A stretch of DNA of 22,858 bases from Syntrophomonadaceae bacterium (GCA_030526885.1 JAUNBV010000008.1:1-22858); one strand, 5' to 3'; positions 1 through 8,049 are shown, counted from the stretch's first letter. The notes: generated by a model from the sequence alone, not told the origin. Numbers and translations: made by a program.

Positions 1-37
1 TCAGCGCCAGCATTATGAGCAATCGACATTTTCCCAT
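1..37 (-). CDS. N-terminus of an exported protein (runs off left edge)
   Basis: Only the first 12 codons lie in the window, reading MGKCRLLIMLAL, which looks like the start of a signal peptide or lipoprotein leader (basic residues followed by a hydrophobic run). The ATG on the minus strand at 37 is preceded by an excellent ribosome binding site (AAGGAGGG, 8 bases before the start), which is the main reason to believe it. The mature protein is outside the window, so its function is unknown. The repeat element at 345-530 lies about 320 bp upstream of it, as a homologous copy lies about 335 bp upstream of the exported stalk protein starting at 7578. By analogy this may be another surface protein; that is inference. 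Confidence 0.6.
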   Translation of the reverse strand, partial: MGKCRLLIMLAL

Positions 38-359
38 AAGTCCTTCCCTCCTTAAAATTATAAAACTCCTGATGTGTGCCGCTTATATTTGCATACGCAC
101 TTTCTCCCGATATATTTCACCGGGCGACGGTTATTTTTTACCCCGCGTCCAAAGGCACCCCGGCGCCTTTTACCTTCCGGCGGCGCGGCCTAGCAGGCAG
201 CGGCGGGCCCGGGGGCGAAAGCTGACCTGCGGGCAGAAAAAAGCCGCTGCGCATGGAACTGGGCGAGCGGCAAGGGGAAAGGAAAAACCGGGGTAGTTAT
301 ATAGCGCCATCGTGCCTGTCTTCGGCTCTAACCATCGTTTTTACGGCGATTACTTGCTT

Positions 360-389
360 TTTGTTAAGTGAAGGGCGATCATTACTAAG
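360..389 (+). promoter_or_regulatory. LytTR-box-like direct repeat pair, copy A left
   Basis: The 9-mers TTTGTTAAG (360-368) and ATTACTAAG (381-389) are offset by exactly 21 bp (12-bp spacer). Known LytTR-family operators are 9-bp direct repeats with a GTT(A)A core and about 12 bp between them (AgrA- and PlnC-type boxes). The second half-site here is degenerate. A LytTR protein is encoded next door at 516-1289. Binding is inferred. Confidence 0.4.
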
Positions 390-498
390 CGTTTTTCGGG
401 GTCAGGCCATTTATGCGGTCAACGCAGGCTTTCGGCGCGTTGGGACAGTCTTTTTTCGTACGGTGAGTGGAAGCTAATTGTATGCCGAACGGTCATTC

Positions 499-527
499 CT
501 TGTTAAGCGCCGCTCTTATTTGTTAAG
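499..527 (+). promoter_or_regulatory. LytTR-box-like direct repeat pair, copy A right
   Basis: CTTGTTAAG (499-507) and TTTGTTAAG (519-527) are offset by 20 bp. The pair corresponds position for position to the pair at 8050-8079 in copy B, and spans the stop codon of the LytTR gene. No convincing promoter follows on the plus strand, so the controlled transcript is unknown. Confidence 0.4.
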
Positions 528-1289
528 TGCATCCATGTCCCCCCGGGTCACCATATCGACGAGGCGTTGGCTGTAATCATGTTGAAACTGTTTCCACGCA
601 CGGCGGGGAATGGGGATGAGCGTGCCGCTGTTCATAATGATCTGCCGGGGCAACATGGTAAATATCACCTGTATCAAGTCCTGATTGATAATATAGCTGC
701 GGCCTATTTTGAGGAAGCGGTTATCCCCCATGCTCAACCGTTGGTGGAATGCTTCCAGCGTGCCCCGGCATCTCAGGCTGCTTTCATCCACCATATGGAT
801 ACGGGTATAATAATTTTCCGCCCGGCAGTATTCTATGCGGTTGTGGCTGACCTCGACCACACCCTCCTTGGTCTTGCAAATCAGGTACAGGCGGTTTTCC
901 CGGGCCCGGTCCAGCACGCGGTACAGCAGGCGGTTCAGCCGGGTGCGGGTAATGGGTATCTCTAACCGGTGCAGGGTGCCGGGGGTCAGCCCGTTCCAGG
1001 CAGGGTCGTCATCCTCGGCCCGGAGGGTAAAGCACACGATCTGGCAGTCGGAGCGGATGCGCTGCGCGGCTTCTGCCAGCCGGGCACTCTCCATCTCCGG
1101 CCAGGCGTCGTTTAAGATCAAAACATCGAACCCTCCCCGCCGCTCCAGATAACGCAGCAGCGCCGCCGGGGTCTTTATGGGGTGAACTTCGATGCGATCG
1201 CTACGCCGGGCGGCGATATAGCTGTCCACCAGATTTATGATTTGCCCTTGTAGTACCTTTTCACCGGTACATATCGCTATCGTGAACAT
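516..1289 (-). CDS. LytTR-family DNA-binding regulator with a degenerate receiver domain
   Basis: This 257-residue protein has a CheY-like N-terminal domain (about 1-125) and a C-terminal LytTR DNA-binding domain (about 134-238; landmarks IEYCRAENYYTRIH and FLKIGRSYIIN). The receiver fold is recognisable, but its hallmark residues are gone. The acidic pair after the first strand is T8-G9, the phospho-acceptor position is N60 (LILNDAWPEM, with an Asp one residue later), and the switch lysine before the cis-proline is I111 (LEIPIT). It is therefore probably not controlled by ordinary aspartyl phosphorylation; this is inferred. The ATG at 1289 was chosen because GGAGAG lies five bases before it; an ATG 18 bases upstream has no such site. 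No histidine kinase gene is adjacent. A TATAAT at 1336-1341 could be its -10, but no good -35 is present. The gene follows the GH18 gene on the same strand after about 245 bp. Confidence 0.9.
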   Translation of the reverse strand: MFTIAICTGEKVLQGQIINLVDSYIAARRSDRIEVHPIKTPAALLRYLERRGGFDVLILNDAWPEMESARLAEAAQRIRSDCQIVCFTLRAEDDDPAWNGLTPGTLHRLEIPITRTRLNRLLYRVLDRARENRLYLICKTKEGVVEVSHNRIEYCRAENYYTRIHMVDESSLRCRGTLEAFHQRLSMGDNRFLKIGRSYIINQDLIQVIFTMLPRQIIMNSGTLIPIPRRAWKQFQHDYSQRLVDMVTRGDMDALNK

Positions 1290-1535
1290 TTTTTCTCTCC
1301 AACACATTCTTATTAGCCATGCCGTGGCCTGTTTTATTATATTCGGATAGCGCCGAAGCGCGCTTCCCTTTCCGGCCCCGGCGCAAATTTATTATTAACC
1401 GAAAAGCCGGCCCGCGCCTATGGAGAACGCGGGGGCCAAACAAAAATGGCCCGCCGTATAACACGGCCGACCATTTATTAAGGTTAATAACTCAGGTTAA
1501 CAACTATATGTGAAGCTTCCGGATAATAACCTTTA

Positions 1536-3656
1536 TTAAGGCGCAAAAATCGAGACCTTGCCGTCGGCTGCATAGTGCAGGTAGGCGGGAAGGCAGTCCG
1601 CGCTGCCATACCATATGCCGCCTTGGCCCACTTCGGGCCGCCATTCATGGTATAACGCATGCGCCCCGAAATCGGTATATAGCCCGGAATCGATAGTGCA
1701 TACCCTGAGATTGGAAAGCCCCGCATGCTCCGAGCGGGAAAAGCAGTTGGCCCCGTCAAAGGGCTTGGACATGGCCATGGCGATAACGGCCTTAGCCGCG
1801 GTCAAGCTGAAATCGGCGGGTTGGGAGGCTTTGCGCACCACTTCCCGGCCGTCCAGCTCGATTACCAGATCCATTTGCCCCTCCGCCGCCGGCTGGCAGT
1901 AGAATTTCAAATGATGGGTGGAACCCTGCGCCAGCGCGATATTGTCCCCCCAGCGCCATTCATCCCCCTGGCGCAGGAATACCGTCCAGCTATTATAGGC
2001 GGGGTGCGCGGGGTCTTCGATGAACTGGAAGCCGCCCTCCGCGTTGGCCGCGTCGTCCGGCCAGTCAAAGCCGAAATACACATAGGGACAATCGCCCTGC
2101 TCCGCGATGGTGACCAGCGGCAGCGTGATATCCCCCTCGATACCGCCGTAGCCGCTGAAATGAAGTTGCCGCCGGGAGAATATGCCGGTAGTGCCGCCGT
2201 TGATGGCCGCCGGCGTGAGCTCGGTCGCCGTCACCGTGCGGGTGGCCTCGTCCCAGTCCACCGCATAGCCGAAAGCCTCAAAAACGGAGCGCAGCGGCAG
2301 ATAGGTGCGCCCCTCCCGTATCACCGCCGCCGCGTCTATCGCCCGCGGCGTACCGTTCACCCGCAGCTCATATGCGCCGATGGGGATGGCCACCGCAAAA
2401 TCGCCCTTGCGCGCCAGCACCGTCTGCGCCTCCGACTGCCATTCCACTTCACACCCGATGGCGTTCAAACATACCCGCACCGGCATCATGGTGCGCCCGG
2501 CCACCGCATCGATAAAAGGCGCCCCCAGACCGTCGGTGGCGGAAAAGGCCACTTCCCGGCCGTCGATATACAGGCGCACCGCGGCGGGATCAGCCGCGTC
2601 AGCCGCTTCATGCGCCGCCGCGCCGTCATCAGGCGTCGGGCCGGGCCGGTAATCCGCAATGGCGGCGGCAATCATGTTTACCACGCTGTAGCGGGCCAGC
2701 GCTTCGTCCCGCGGGTCTACATCCTCGTTGATATCAAACAGCATCACCCCGCCGGCTTTATCCAAGGCCAGCAGCGTTTTCGCCCGCAGGGTATTTAAGC
2801 CGTTGTAATGCGAGGCCAGCGGTTGGGTGGCCGCGTAGTCACTGTAAGCGTAAGCGGCATCCAAACCCACCAAATCACGGTATTGCAGCCAACTGGGGCG
2901 GGCATAAAGCGGCATCCCCAACACAATCTTTTCGGGGGCTACCCCGCGGGCCAGCCAGTAATCGATGGAAGTCTCGCCAAACCACAGCGGGCTGTGATCG
3001 GCGTCGTTCATGTCATAGCCCATGACATTGATAAACTCGAAACTGTCCAGGCACCTTTCCGTCATCACCTTCGAGACTTCCGGCCCCTCCGTGGCCGACC
3101 AGGCCCCGTTCACCGTCCCGGTCAGGGCTTTGCCCTCCGCCTTAAGGGCCGCGCTCAGCTCGGTGGCCAGTTTTTCATAATCCCCGATGGTCTGCGCATG
3201 GGGATGCTCCCAGTCCAGCTCCGCCCCGTCCAGACCGTTATCGGTTACAAACGCCGTCACATTGCGCACCAGAGCGCCCCGCAGCCCCTCGTCCGCCGCC
3301 ACCTGCTCAAACACGGGAGCCAAGGGCTGGCCGTCATACGACCATCCCCCCAGCGCGATATACACCTTGGCCCCGTCCCGGTGCGCCTGCTCGGTCACCG
3401 CCGCCAGCTGCTCCGGCTTATCCAACGGCTTTACGCTTCCGTCCGCATTGGGGATGAGGAAGGCATAAATAACGTGGGTGAGCTTGTCCGTGGGCAGCTT
3501 TTCCACCGGCTCATCAAACAGGCTGCCCGAATAATAGCCCACTACCTTGAATTCGTCCGCCGTTACCGGCGCGGCCATGGTTTCCGCCCCCGGCGCCACG
3601 GCCAGCAAAGCCGCCATCAGCAGCAATGCCAGCAACTTGATTCCACTCTTTGCCAT
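1536..3656 (-). CDS. Secreted GH18-type glycosidase with stalk domain and unknown C-terminal domain
   Basis: This 706-residue exported protein starts with a signal peptide (about 1-28, MAKSGIKLLALLL, Ala-rich cleavage region). Residues 34-330 form a GH18 (chitinase/spore-hydrolase type) barrel: KVVGYYSG start, YIALGGWS at 99-106, catalytic motif DGAELDWE at 143-150, and VMGYDM at 211-216. The catalytic Glu150 and the preceding Asp148 are present. The first Asp-pair position is Glu146 instead of Asp, and the usual Trp near the last strand is Phe307. Residues 358-477 are a stalk (copper-amine-oxidase N-like) domain with VAGRTMMPVR and EGRTYLPLRSVFEAFG. Residues 490-706 are a beta-rich domain I cannot name with confidence; it slightly recalls YrpD. 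Its likely role is cleavage of N-acetylglucosamine polymers (peptidoglycan or chitin) at the cell surface. The start at 3656 has AAAGGAG nine bases upstream. Confidence 0.88.
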   Translation of the reverse strand: MAKSGIKLLALLLMAALLAVAPGAETMAAPVTADEFKVVGYYSGSLFDEPVEKLPTDKLTHVIYAFLIPNADGSVKPLDKPEQLAAVTEQAHRDGAKVYIALGGWSYDGQPLAPVFEQVAADEGLRGALVRNVTAFVTDNGLDGAELDWEHPHAQTIGDYEKLATELSAALKAEGKALTGTVNGAWSATEGPEVSKVMTERCLDSFEFINVMGYDMNDADHSPLWFGETSIDYWLARGVAPEKIVLGMPLYARPSWLQYRDLVGLDAAYAYSDYAATQPLASHYNGLNTLRAKTLLALDKAGGVMLFDINEDVDPRDEALARYSVVNMIAAAIADYRPGPTPDDGAAAHEAADAADPAAVRLYIDGREVAFSATDGLGAPFIDAVAGRTMMPVRVCLNAIGCEVEWQSEAQTVLARKGDFAVAIPIGAYELRVNGTPRAIDAAAVIREGRTYLPLRSVFEAFGYAVDWDEATRTVTATELTPAAINGGTTGIFSRRQLHFSGYGGIEGDITLPLVTIAEQGDCPYVYFGFDWPDDAANAEGGFQFIEDPAHPAYNSWTVFLRQGDEWRWGDNIALAQGSTHHLKFYCQPAAEGQMDLVIELDGREVVRKASQPADFSLTAAKAVIAMAMSKPFDGANCFSRSEHAGLSNLRVCTIDSGLYTDFGAHALYHEWRPEVGQGGIWYGSADCLPAYLHYAADGKVSIFAP

Positions 3657-3705
3657 AATCGATAGCTCCTTTGATATGTTCTTCACTGTAAATACAACAA
3701 AACAG

Positions 3706-3719
3706 CGCAAACGGTTACA
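3706..3719 (-). promoter_or_regulatory. Possible cre (CcpA) site in the GH18 leader
   Basis: Read on the minus strand, TGTAACCGTTTGCG matches the catabolite-responsive consensus TGWAANCGNTNNCA at all fixed positions but the last. It lies between the proposed promoter and the start codon, where CcpA acts as a roadblock in other Firmicutes. Carbon repression of a glycosidase gene would make sense, but a single 14-mer match is weak evidence. Confidence 0.35.
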
Positions 3720-3758
3720 GCGCTGCCCCAATTCCCATCTTAGCACCGGATTGATTTC

Positions 3759-3787
3759 AGTATATCACCAACTCCCCCTTTGAACAA
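3759..3787 (-). promoter_or_regulatory. Candidate sigma-A promoter of the GH18 gene
   Basis: On the minus strand, TTGTTC (3782-3787) and TATACT (3759-3764) are separated by 17 bp. The -10 has five of six consensus bases and the -35 only three. The predicted transcript would start near 3752, leaving a leader of about 95 nt. Confidence 0.4.
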
Positions 3788-3898
3788 TTCACCCGCGTCT
3801 CGTTTGCCCCTGGCTACCCTATAGCTAAAACTGTCGCCACGCCTCGGTCAAGTGAAGATAATAAACTTAAGCAAGATTGACTAAGGGAGGCGGGTAAC

Positions 3899-4114
3899 TT
3901 GCCGGATTTACAGCAGATTGTGGAGTGCGCGCGTCAGGCGGCACAGCTTTATCCCATCAAGCGCATAGACTTGTTCGGCTCCTACGCGGAAGGCCGGCAG
4001 ACCGAGGCCAGCGACGTGGACGTGCTGGTAGAGTTTCTCATGCCTTCCGTATCCCTTGTCTCCCCCTCAACCATCATTCCACCGGGTAGATGCGCTCGCC
4101 GCTCAGCAGGTTGA
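3899..4114 (+). pseudogene. Truncated MNT-type nucleotidyltransferase gene
   Basis: A TTG start at 3899 behind GGGAGG gives a typical minimal nucleotidyltransferase N-terminus: IKRIDLFGSYAEGRQ followed by ASDVDVLVEF. This is the GS-x(3)-G-x(n)-SD-x-D motif that binds nucleotide and metal. After VEF, near position 4037, similarity to the family stops. The frame continues for about 25 unrelated residues to a stop at 4112-4114, overlapping the 3' end of the convergent gene. The usual C-terminal half, with the third acidic residue, is missing. The break lies beside a copy of the dispersed ~25-bp repeat (4044-4063). No HEPN partner is seen next to it. It is probably non-functional. Confidence 0.7.
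4044..4063 (-). repeat. Dispersed ~25-bp repeat, partial copy
   Basis: On the minus strand this reads GGAGACAAGGGATACGGAAG, matching the GGAGACAAGGGGACGGCAGA core of the copies at 7702 and 14672 with a few differences. It sits where the truncated nucleotidyltransferase gene loses similarity. Confidence 0.45.
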
Positions 4115-5588
4115 TCAGACCGGCATTCCAGGACATAATGCAATATAAGCCGCCATCCGGGGTCATAAAAGTTTCGCCGGATACAAAGTCATGGAATTTG
4201 GTCAGAGTCCCGTCGCGGTCCAGGGTAAAGAAGCCGTCGTTGACCGCGCTCACCTGCCCGCCGTATTCGCTGGAGACGTCGGGGAACCAGGTGGCCAGCA
4301 CATACAGCTTATCGTCATGCATGCCCAGCGCCCGCAGGCTGTTATAATCGTCATAACGGTCGTTCAGCCGCTCGGTTTTGCCCTCCGCGCCCACCTTCAA
4401 TATGGCGCCTGAGTTGTTATGCCATCTTCCGCCGAGGGAATGGTAATCGGAGCACAGATAAAGCTCGCCGGCGCCGTTCCGGTATACCCCCGTAAGCCGG
4501 TTGGCCGGGTCCCAATCGTCTATCTTGATCACCACCCCGTCCCTTTCCACGAACACATAATAAACGTAAGGGGTATAAGGGGCGGGAATCCACGGCATGT
4601 AATATATCTGAGCCTCAATGACGTTTACCCCATCCAGGCCGACGCGCCGGCTGTGCGCGTGAATGGCGGCGTTATGCTCTCCTTCTTCAAAGCTGTAGTC
4701 AGCGCTTTCGGGCCTTGCCGCCACCTGCTCGACCAGCTCCGAAATATCGGCGATTACGGTTCCGTTATAGAGCAGATCGGAGCCCGCGCATTCTATCTGG
4801 GCGGAAATATTTTCGCCCAGGCTGGGCTGCCAAAACTTGCTCTCCGCGCTTTTGCCCACATAGGTCAAGCGGTTGGTCCGGTAGTCCAGCTTATAATCGG
4901 TCAGCTCCTGACCGGCGGTAGAATAGGTGATGCTGCCGTCATCATTCACTTGCTCCCAGGAGAGTTGCACGCTCTTTTGCAGCAGGGCGTATTCCTCCGC
5001 CAGTTCGGCCACATAGAATTCCGTTGGGATACTGCGGTAGCTGTTTACGTCGAAGCCCTCGGCATCGCTCCATGCCAGCTCCCAGCCCAATTCATCATGG
5101 GCAAATCTCCAGGTCATGGGGAAATAGGTGATATCGCGGAAGTTTATAAGCGGATACTCCTCTTGGCTATTATCGATGGGCAGGCCGTTCAAAACGATGG
5201 GATAGGTGGCAATCGACGCCGGGTATTTCGCCCCTCTCCGGTTGTTTATACTCGTCGCCTCGGCCTCAACCGGGGAATCATCCCTGCCGTAAAGGGCGAC
5301 GTTTAAAACCGCGATGTATAAGCCCCGCTTGGCGTCCCACGAGCTGACCAGCCCCAGCTCCCGGCAAAAGCTCCAGGTCATGGGGAAGTAGGTGATATCC
5401 TTATACACCACCAGCGGGTACTGCGCCCCCGCGTTATCGAATTCCTCTCCATTGATGGCGGTCTTGAACTCCGGGATAGTGACCGCGATATTTTGCGCCG
5501 CCGCCGCCGGCGCGATCCCCATAAACATGAAAACCGCCAGCAGCGCCAGCCCCCATAAAACCGCTCCCTTTTTCAGCCCTTTTGCCAT
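4074..5588 (-). CDS. Exported protein with two stalk domains
   Basis: This 504-residue protein has a signal peptide (about 1-31: lysines, a long hydrophobic core, then APAAAAQ) and two copper-amine-oxidase-N-like stalk modules at about 38-95 and 126-182. Each has the hallmark NG..(I/F)DN...(E/Q)YPL....DITYFPMTW. The middle part (190-300) is of unknown type. Residues about 320-500 look like beta-propeller blades (GVYRNGAGELYLCSDYH and KLYVLATW). No enzyme motif is visible. A role as a surface-anchored or sensory scaffold is an inference. It lies 40 bp behind the paralogous gene at 5629-7578 and is almost certainly in the same operon. The ATG at 5588 was preferred over a TTG six bases earlier because GGAGGGG is then six bases away rather than abutting. 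Confidence 0.85.
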   Translation of the reverse strand: MAKGLKKGAVLWGLALLAVFMFMGIAPAAAAQNIAVTIPEFKTAINGEEFDNAGAQYPLVVYKDITYFPMTWSFCRELGLVSSWDAKRGLYIAVLNVALYGRDDSPVEAEATSINNRRGAKYPASIATYPIVLNGLPIDNSQEEYPLINFRDITYFPMTWRFAHDELGWELAWSDAEGFDVNSYRSIPTEFYVAELAEEYALLQKSVQLSWEQVNDDGSITYSTAGQELTDYKLDYRTNRLTYVGKSAESKFWQPSLGENISAQIECAGSDLLYNGTVIADISELVEQVAARPESADYSFEEGEHNAAIHAHSRRVGLDGVNVIEAQIYYMPWIPAPYTPYVYYVFVERDGVVIKIDDWDPANRLTGVYRNGAGELYLCSDYHSLGGRWHNNSGAILKVGAEGKTERLNDRYDDYNSLRALGMHDDKLYVLATWFPDVSSEYGGQVSAVNDGFFTLDRDGTLTKFHDFVSGETFMTPDGGLYCIMSWNAGLINLLSGERIYPVE

Positions 5589-5628
5589 TTGCAACCCCTC
5601 CTTTTATATCATTACTTTGTTTTCACCC

Positions 5629-7578
5629 TTACGGCAGCACCGCGTGACACACCGTGCCGGTGGTGATGTTGTAGAAATACAGGTCTTGGCCCTCGATGGT
5701 GATATTATCGGCATGAGCGCGGTCCGAGGTTTTGAATGCCACTTCCCCGTTTTCATCGAATATCATGATGCGGTATTGGGAGGCCGGGGTTTCCTCAAAA
5801 GTGCAGACCAGGTATTCGTCGTCGTCTCCCGCAAAGGACAGGCAGTTTTCATTATTGATGGCGCCGGGATTGACATTAACCCCGTCGATATCGTACAGGG
5901 CCAGGCTGTCCAGGTCCTGCCAGTAGACGCGGCCGTTTAACACCGCGAAATTGTAGACCGCGCTGGGCGCCTGCGTCACTTTGCCCAACAGTTCTTCCTT
6001 GCCTTCTATAAGCGAGTAACGGTATATGCTGTCGTGCTGCAAGTGGTTTACCGCCGCCGCGCCCGAAGGGTCATAGAGGTAATCCCCGTCCAACTGGAAA
6101 TCCAGTACCTGCCGCTCGACCAGGCGGGTGGTGGCGTTGGTCTTTAAGTTTACCCGGTAGATGCTGTTGGTGGGGGGAGTGGTGCCTTGTTCTGCCGCTG
6201 CTTCGCCTTCGATGCGGTTAAAGGCCAGAATATACAAGTCGTCGCCCCGCAGATACATCTTATTGACCGGGCTGCCGCCCATACTGTACTCACTCTGGGT
6301 CCAGGCCCAGCCGTAGAGATAGTCGGGATCGCCCAGCTGACGAGATTCGCCGTCCCCGGTTTTCAGCCATAAATTATTCCATGACGGGGCGGGTCCGCCC
6401 CAGAAGCTGAAAGTTTTATCGCCGAAGGTTTTATAGATACTGCGGCTATTGTTCAATTCGACCGCGGAACCGTCGGGGTTCAAACGGATGAGATAATCAG
6501 TGCCCATGGTGGCTCCGCCCATACTATAGAACACCATGGCCGCGCCGCCCTCGTTATACAGGCGGGGTTTACTGTAAAGCGTGTGCGGCATCTGGTACGC
6601 CAGCTCGCTGGCGCCGCCGGACAGGGGCATCCGCATGATGCGGCCTTCGTTGCCGGTGTAATCCATATAATAAATATAGTCGTCGGCCACGGTCACCTGC
6701 CCATTATGCCCGGTAATCTCATCTGTCGGCACAGCAACTTGCTGCAGCGTTATATTGCTGGCGGTAATGACCAGGCCGTTATTGTCATCAAAGCTGTATT
6801 CCCAGCCGAATTCCTCCACCGCGAAGCGCCAGGTGAGGGGGAAATAGGTGATGTCGCGCCAATGAAGCAGCGGGTATTCCTCGTCCCTGTTGTTGATGGT
6901 CTCGCCGTTTACCGTGACCGAAAAGTATGGGATGTGGGCATTATAACGGTCGCCGTTTTTAGCGGCGGCAGTATAGGGATTATAGGCGGCGGTGACGCCG
7001 GTAGTTTCGATGAACAGGCCGTTGTCCGTCCATTGGGTTTCAAGGCCTAAAAAGCGGCAGCCGTGATAGGTCATGGGGAAGTAGGTGATATCGTCATGTA
7101 CTATCAGGGGGTATTGGCTGTAGTCATTGTCCATCGGCACCCCGTTTAGAGTCACTTTAAAGCCGGGCAGCTTCACCTCCGCGCTGCCCACCAATTGGGA
7201 CGGCACCGCAATGAGTCCCGCCACCATCTGTTGAATCTGCACCGGGGTAAAATTATAGGCATGGGATTGCATAACGATGCTTTTGATGGTGTCCGCATCC
7301 AACTTATCTATCTGTTCCTGCTCCACGCCGTTATCCCTTAGGAATTTCTCGTTGGCAGCAGGGCTGAAATCAGCGTTTTGCGCCTTATCCGCTGCCGCCC
7401 CAAGATGATGCCTACCCCCTGGGCCGTCAGTAGTGGCCGGTAACGCTCCCGTCATGTCCGCAACCGCCGCATCATTGCCCATCTCGCCGGCGGCGGCCCC
7501 GCCTCCCGCTTGGCCCGTCCCCACCATTACCAGCAAGGCCAGCAGCACGATTATGCCGATTTTAGTTCGTCTTTTCAC
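5629..7578 (-). CDS. Exported protein with two stalk domains and a DUF5050-like beta-propeller
   Basis: This protein of about 649 residues has a signal peptide (KRRTKIGIIVLLALLVMVG), a Gly/Ala-rich linker and a short helical segment (about 75-125, EKFLRDNGVEQEQIDKLD). Two stalk modules follow (about 137-193 and 216-273, with DDITYFPMTY and RDITYFPLTW). A long repetitive beta region (about 285-649) has blades such as YIYYMDYTGNEGRIMRMPL, typical of DUF5050-like propellers. No catalytic residues are recognisable; it is likely a surface or envelope binding protein. The GTG at 7578 was chosen because GGAGGG is seven bases upstream. A TTG three bases earlier is equally in frame. It is the first gene of the operon that continues into the gene at 4074-5588, driven by the promoter at 7662-7690. 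Confidence 0.85.
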   Translation of the reverse strand: MKRRTKIGIIVLLALLVMVGTGQAGGGAAAGEMGNDAAVADMTGALPATTDGPGGRHHLGAAADKAQNADFSPAANEKFLRDNGVEQEQIDKLDADTIKSIVMQSHAYNFTPVQIQQMVAGLIAVPSQLVGSAEVKLPGFKVTLNGVPMDNDYSQYPLIVHDDITYFPMTYHGCRFLGLETQWTDNGLFIETTGVTAAYNPYTAAAKNGDRYNAHIPYFSVTVNGETINNRDEEYPLLHWRDITYFPLTWRFAVEEFGWEYSFDDNNGLVITASNITLQQVAVPTDEITGHNGQVTVADDYIYYMDYTGNEGRIMRMPLSGGASELAYQMPHTLYSKPRLYNEGGAAMVFYSMGGATMGTDYLIRLNPDGSAVELNNSRSIYKTFGDKTFSFWGGPAPSWNNLWLKTGDGESRQLGDPDYLYGWAWTQSEYSMGGSPVNKMYLRGDDLYILAFNRIEGEAAAEQGTTPPTNSIYRVNLKTNATTRLVERQVLDFQLDGDYLYDPSGAAAVNHLQHDSIYRYSLIEGKEELLGKVTQAPSAVYNFAVLNGRVYWQDLDSLALYDIDGVNVNPGAINNENCLSFAGDDDEYLVCTFEETPASQYRIMIFDENGEVAFKTSDRAHADNITIEGQDLYFYNITTGTVCHAVLP

Positions 7579-7661
7579 CAATCATCCCTCCAATTCTACT
7601 ATTACCGCCCGGGCACAAAAGTAACAGCCAAATACCACGGCCATAGAATATTCTTCCCTTT

Positions 7662-7690
7662 ATTCTATATCTATGGAATATGGCTGTCAA
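7662..7690 (-). promoter_or_regulatory. Strong sigma-A promoter of the stalk-protein operon
   Basis: On the minus strand, a perfect TTGACA (7685-7690) and TAGAAT (7662-7667) are separated by 17 bp. Transcription would start near 7655, giving a leader of about 75 nt before the GTG at 7578. An imperfect inverted repeat (CCATAGAATA at 7641 and TATGGAATATGG near 7673) overlaps the promoter and could be a repressor site. Confidence 0.75.
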
Positions 7691-7701
7691 CCCCCTTAAC
7701 G

Positions 7702-7733
7702 GGAGACAAGGGGACGGCAGACGGTGCGAAAAC
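7702..7733 (+). repeat. Dispersed ~25-bp repeat, full copy
   Basis: The core GGAGACAAGGGGACGGCAGA is followed by CGGTGCGAAAAC. The 27-base segment 7707-7733 matches 14672-14698 at all but one base. Related copies lie at 4044, 12678, 13684 and 14809. This pattern is typical of a REP-like intergenic element; no flanking transposase is present in the window. Confidence 0.65.
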
Positions 7734-7738
7734 TATCT

Positions 7739-7859
7739 GCCGCCGCCTCTTATGGCAAACGGTCATTGTTGTGACTTAAGCCGCCACCTCTTAAGGCAAA
7801 CGGTGATTATTGCGCCCTAGCTCCCCTCATTACAGCAAACGACCGCTGTTAAAGTCAGG
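7739..7859 (+). repeat. Three imperfect tandem ~41-bp units
   Basis: Units are 7739-7779, 7780-7820 and 7821-7859. The first two match at about 33 of 41 bases (GCCGCC.CCTCTTA.GGCAAACGGT core); the third is more diverged but keeps the GCAAACG block. The segment GGCAAACGGTCATT also recalls part of copy A of the dispersed element (GCCGAACGGTCATT near 484). There is no coding frame. Without constant repeats around unique spacers it is not a CRISPR. Confidence 0.6.
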
Positions 7860-7913
7860 CGGCCGTGTTTGTGTGAGCGATATAATTTTCATTCCTGCGC
7901 GGGAGGCGGTTAT

Positions 7914-7943
7914 TTTGTTAACGGAATAACGATTTTTGTTAAG
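7914..7943 (+). promoter_or_regulatory. LytTR-box-like direct repeat pair, copy B left
   Basis: TTTGTTAAC (7914-7922) and TTTGTTAAG (7935-7943) are offset by exactly 21 bp, with a 12-bp spacer. Eight of nine bases match between half-sites. Confidence 0.5.
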
Positions 7944-8049
7944 CGTTTCGGGTACGGGCCGTTTAGGCGGTAATCACTGGCTTTTGGCGTGGGGGACATT
8001 CTTTTTTCGTGCCATGGATGGTCACTTTTTTGAGGCTGAATGGTCTTTT

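Larger units (their letters stand above)
345..530. repeat. Dispersed intergenic element, copy A
   Basis: This ~185-bp stretch aligns with 7903-8083 along its whole length at roughly 65-70% identity by eye. Shared landmarks in the same order are the TTTGTTAAG boxes, AAGCGTTT, GGCC.TTTA.GCGGT, CTTTTTTCGT, a GG(T/C)(G/T)GA(A/.)..GGTC block and a final TTTGTTAAGTG. It overlaps the 3' end of the LytTR gene (stop at 516-518). There are no terminal inverted repeats and no convincing coding frame. The rest of 38-515 (GC-rich, about 130-300) shows nothing I can assign. Confidence 0.7.

Noticed and set aside
57..62. TATAAT on the minus strand as promoter of the partial gene at 1-37
   Set aside because: Its transcript would start at the ribosome binding site of that gene, and no -35 lies 17 bp upstream.
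567..965. 132-codon plus-strand frame opposite the LytTR gene
   Set aside because: Shadow frame; the minus strand carries a recognisable LytTR domain.
1725..3665. Long plus-strand open frames (1725-2798 and 2808-3665) opposite the GH18 gene
   Set aside because: They are antisense to a well-supported gene, have Arg/His/Pro-rich compositions typical of GC-rich shadow frames, and lack ribosome binding sites.
4419..5306. 295-codon plus-strand frame opposite the exported stalk protein
   Set aside because: Antisense shadow of a gene with clear signal peptide and stalk motifs; no start signal and no recognisable domain.
7739..7859. CRISPR array
   Set aside because: Only three units, all imperfect over their whole length, with no constant repeat/unique spacer pattern and no cas genes.
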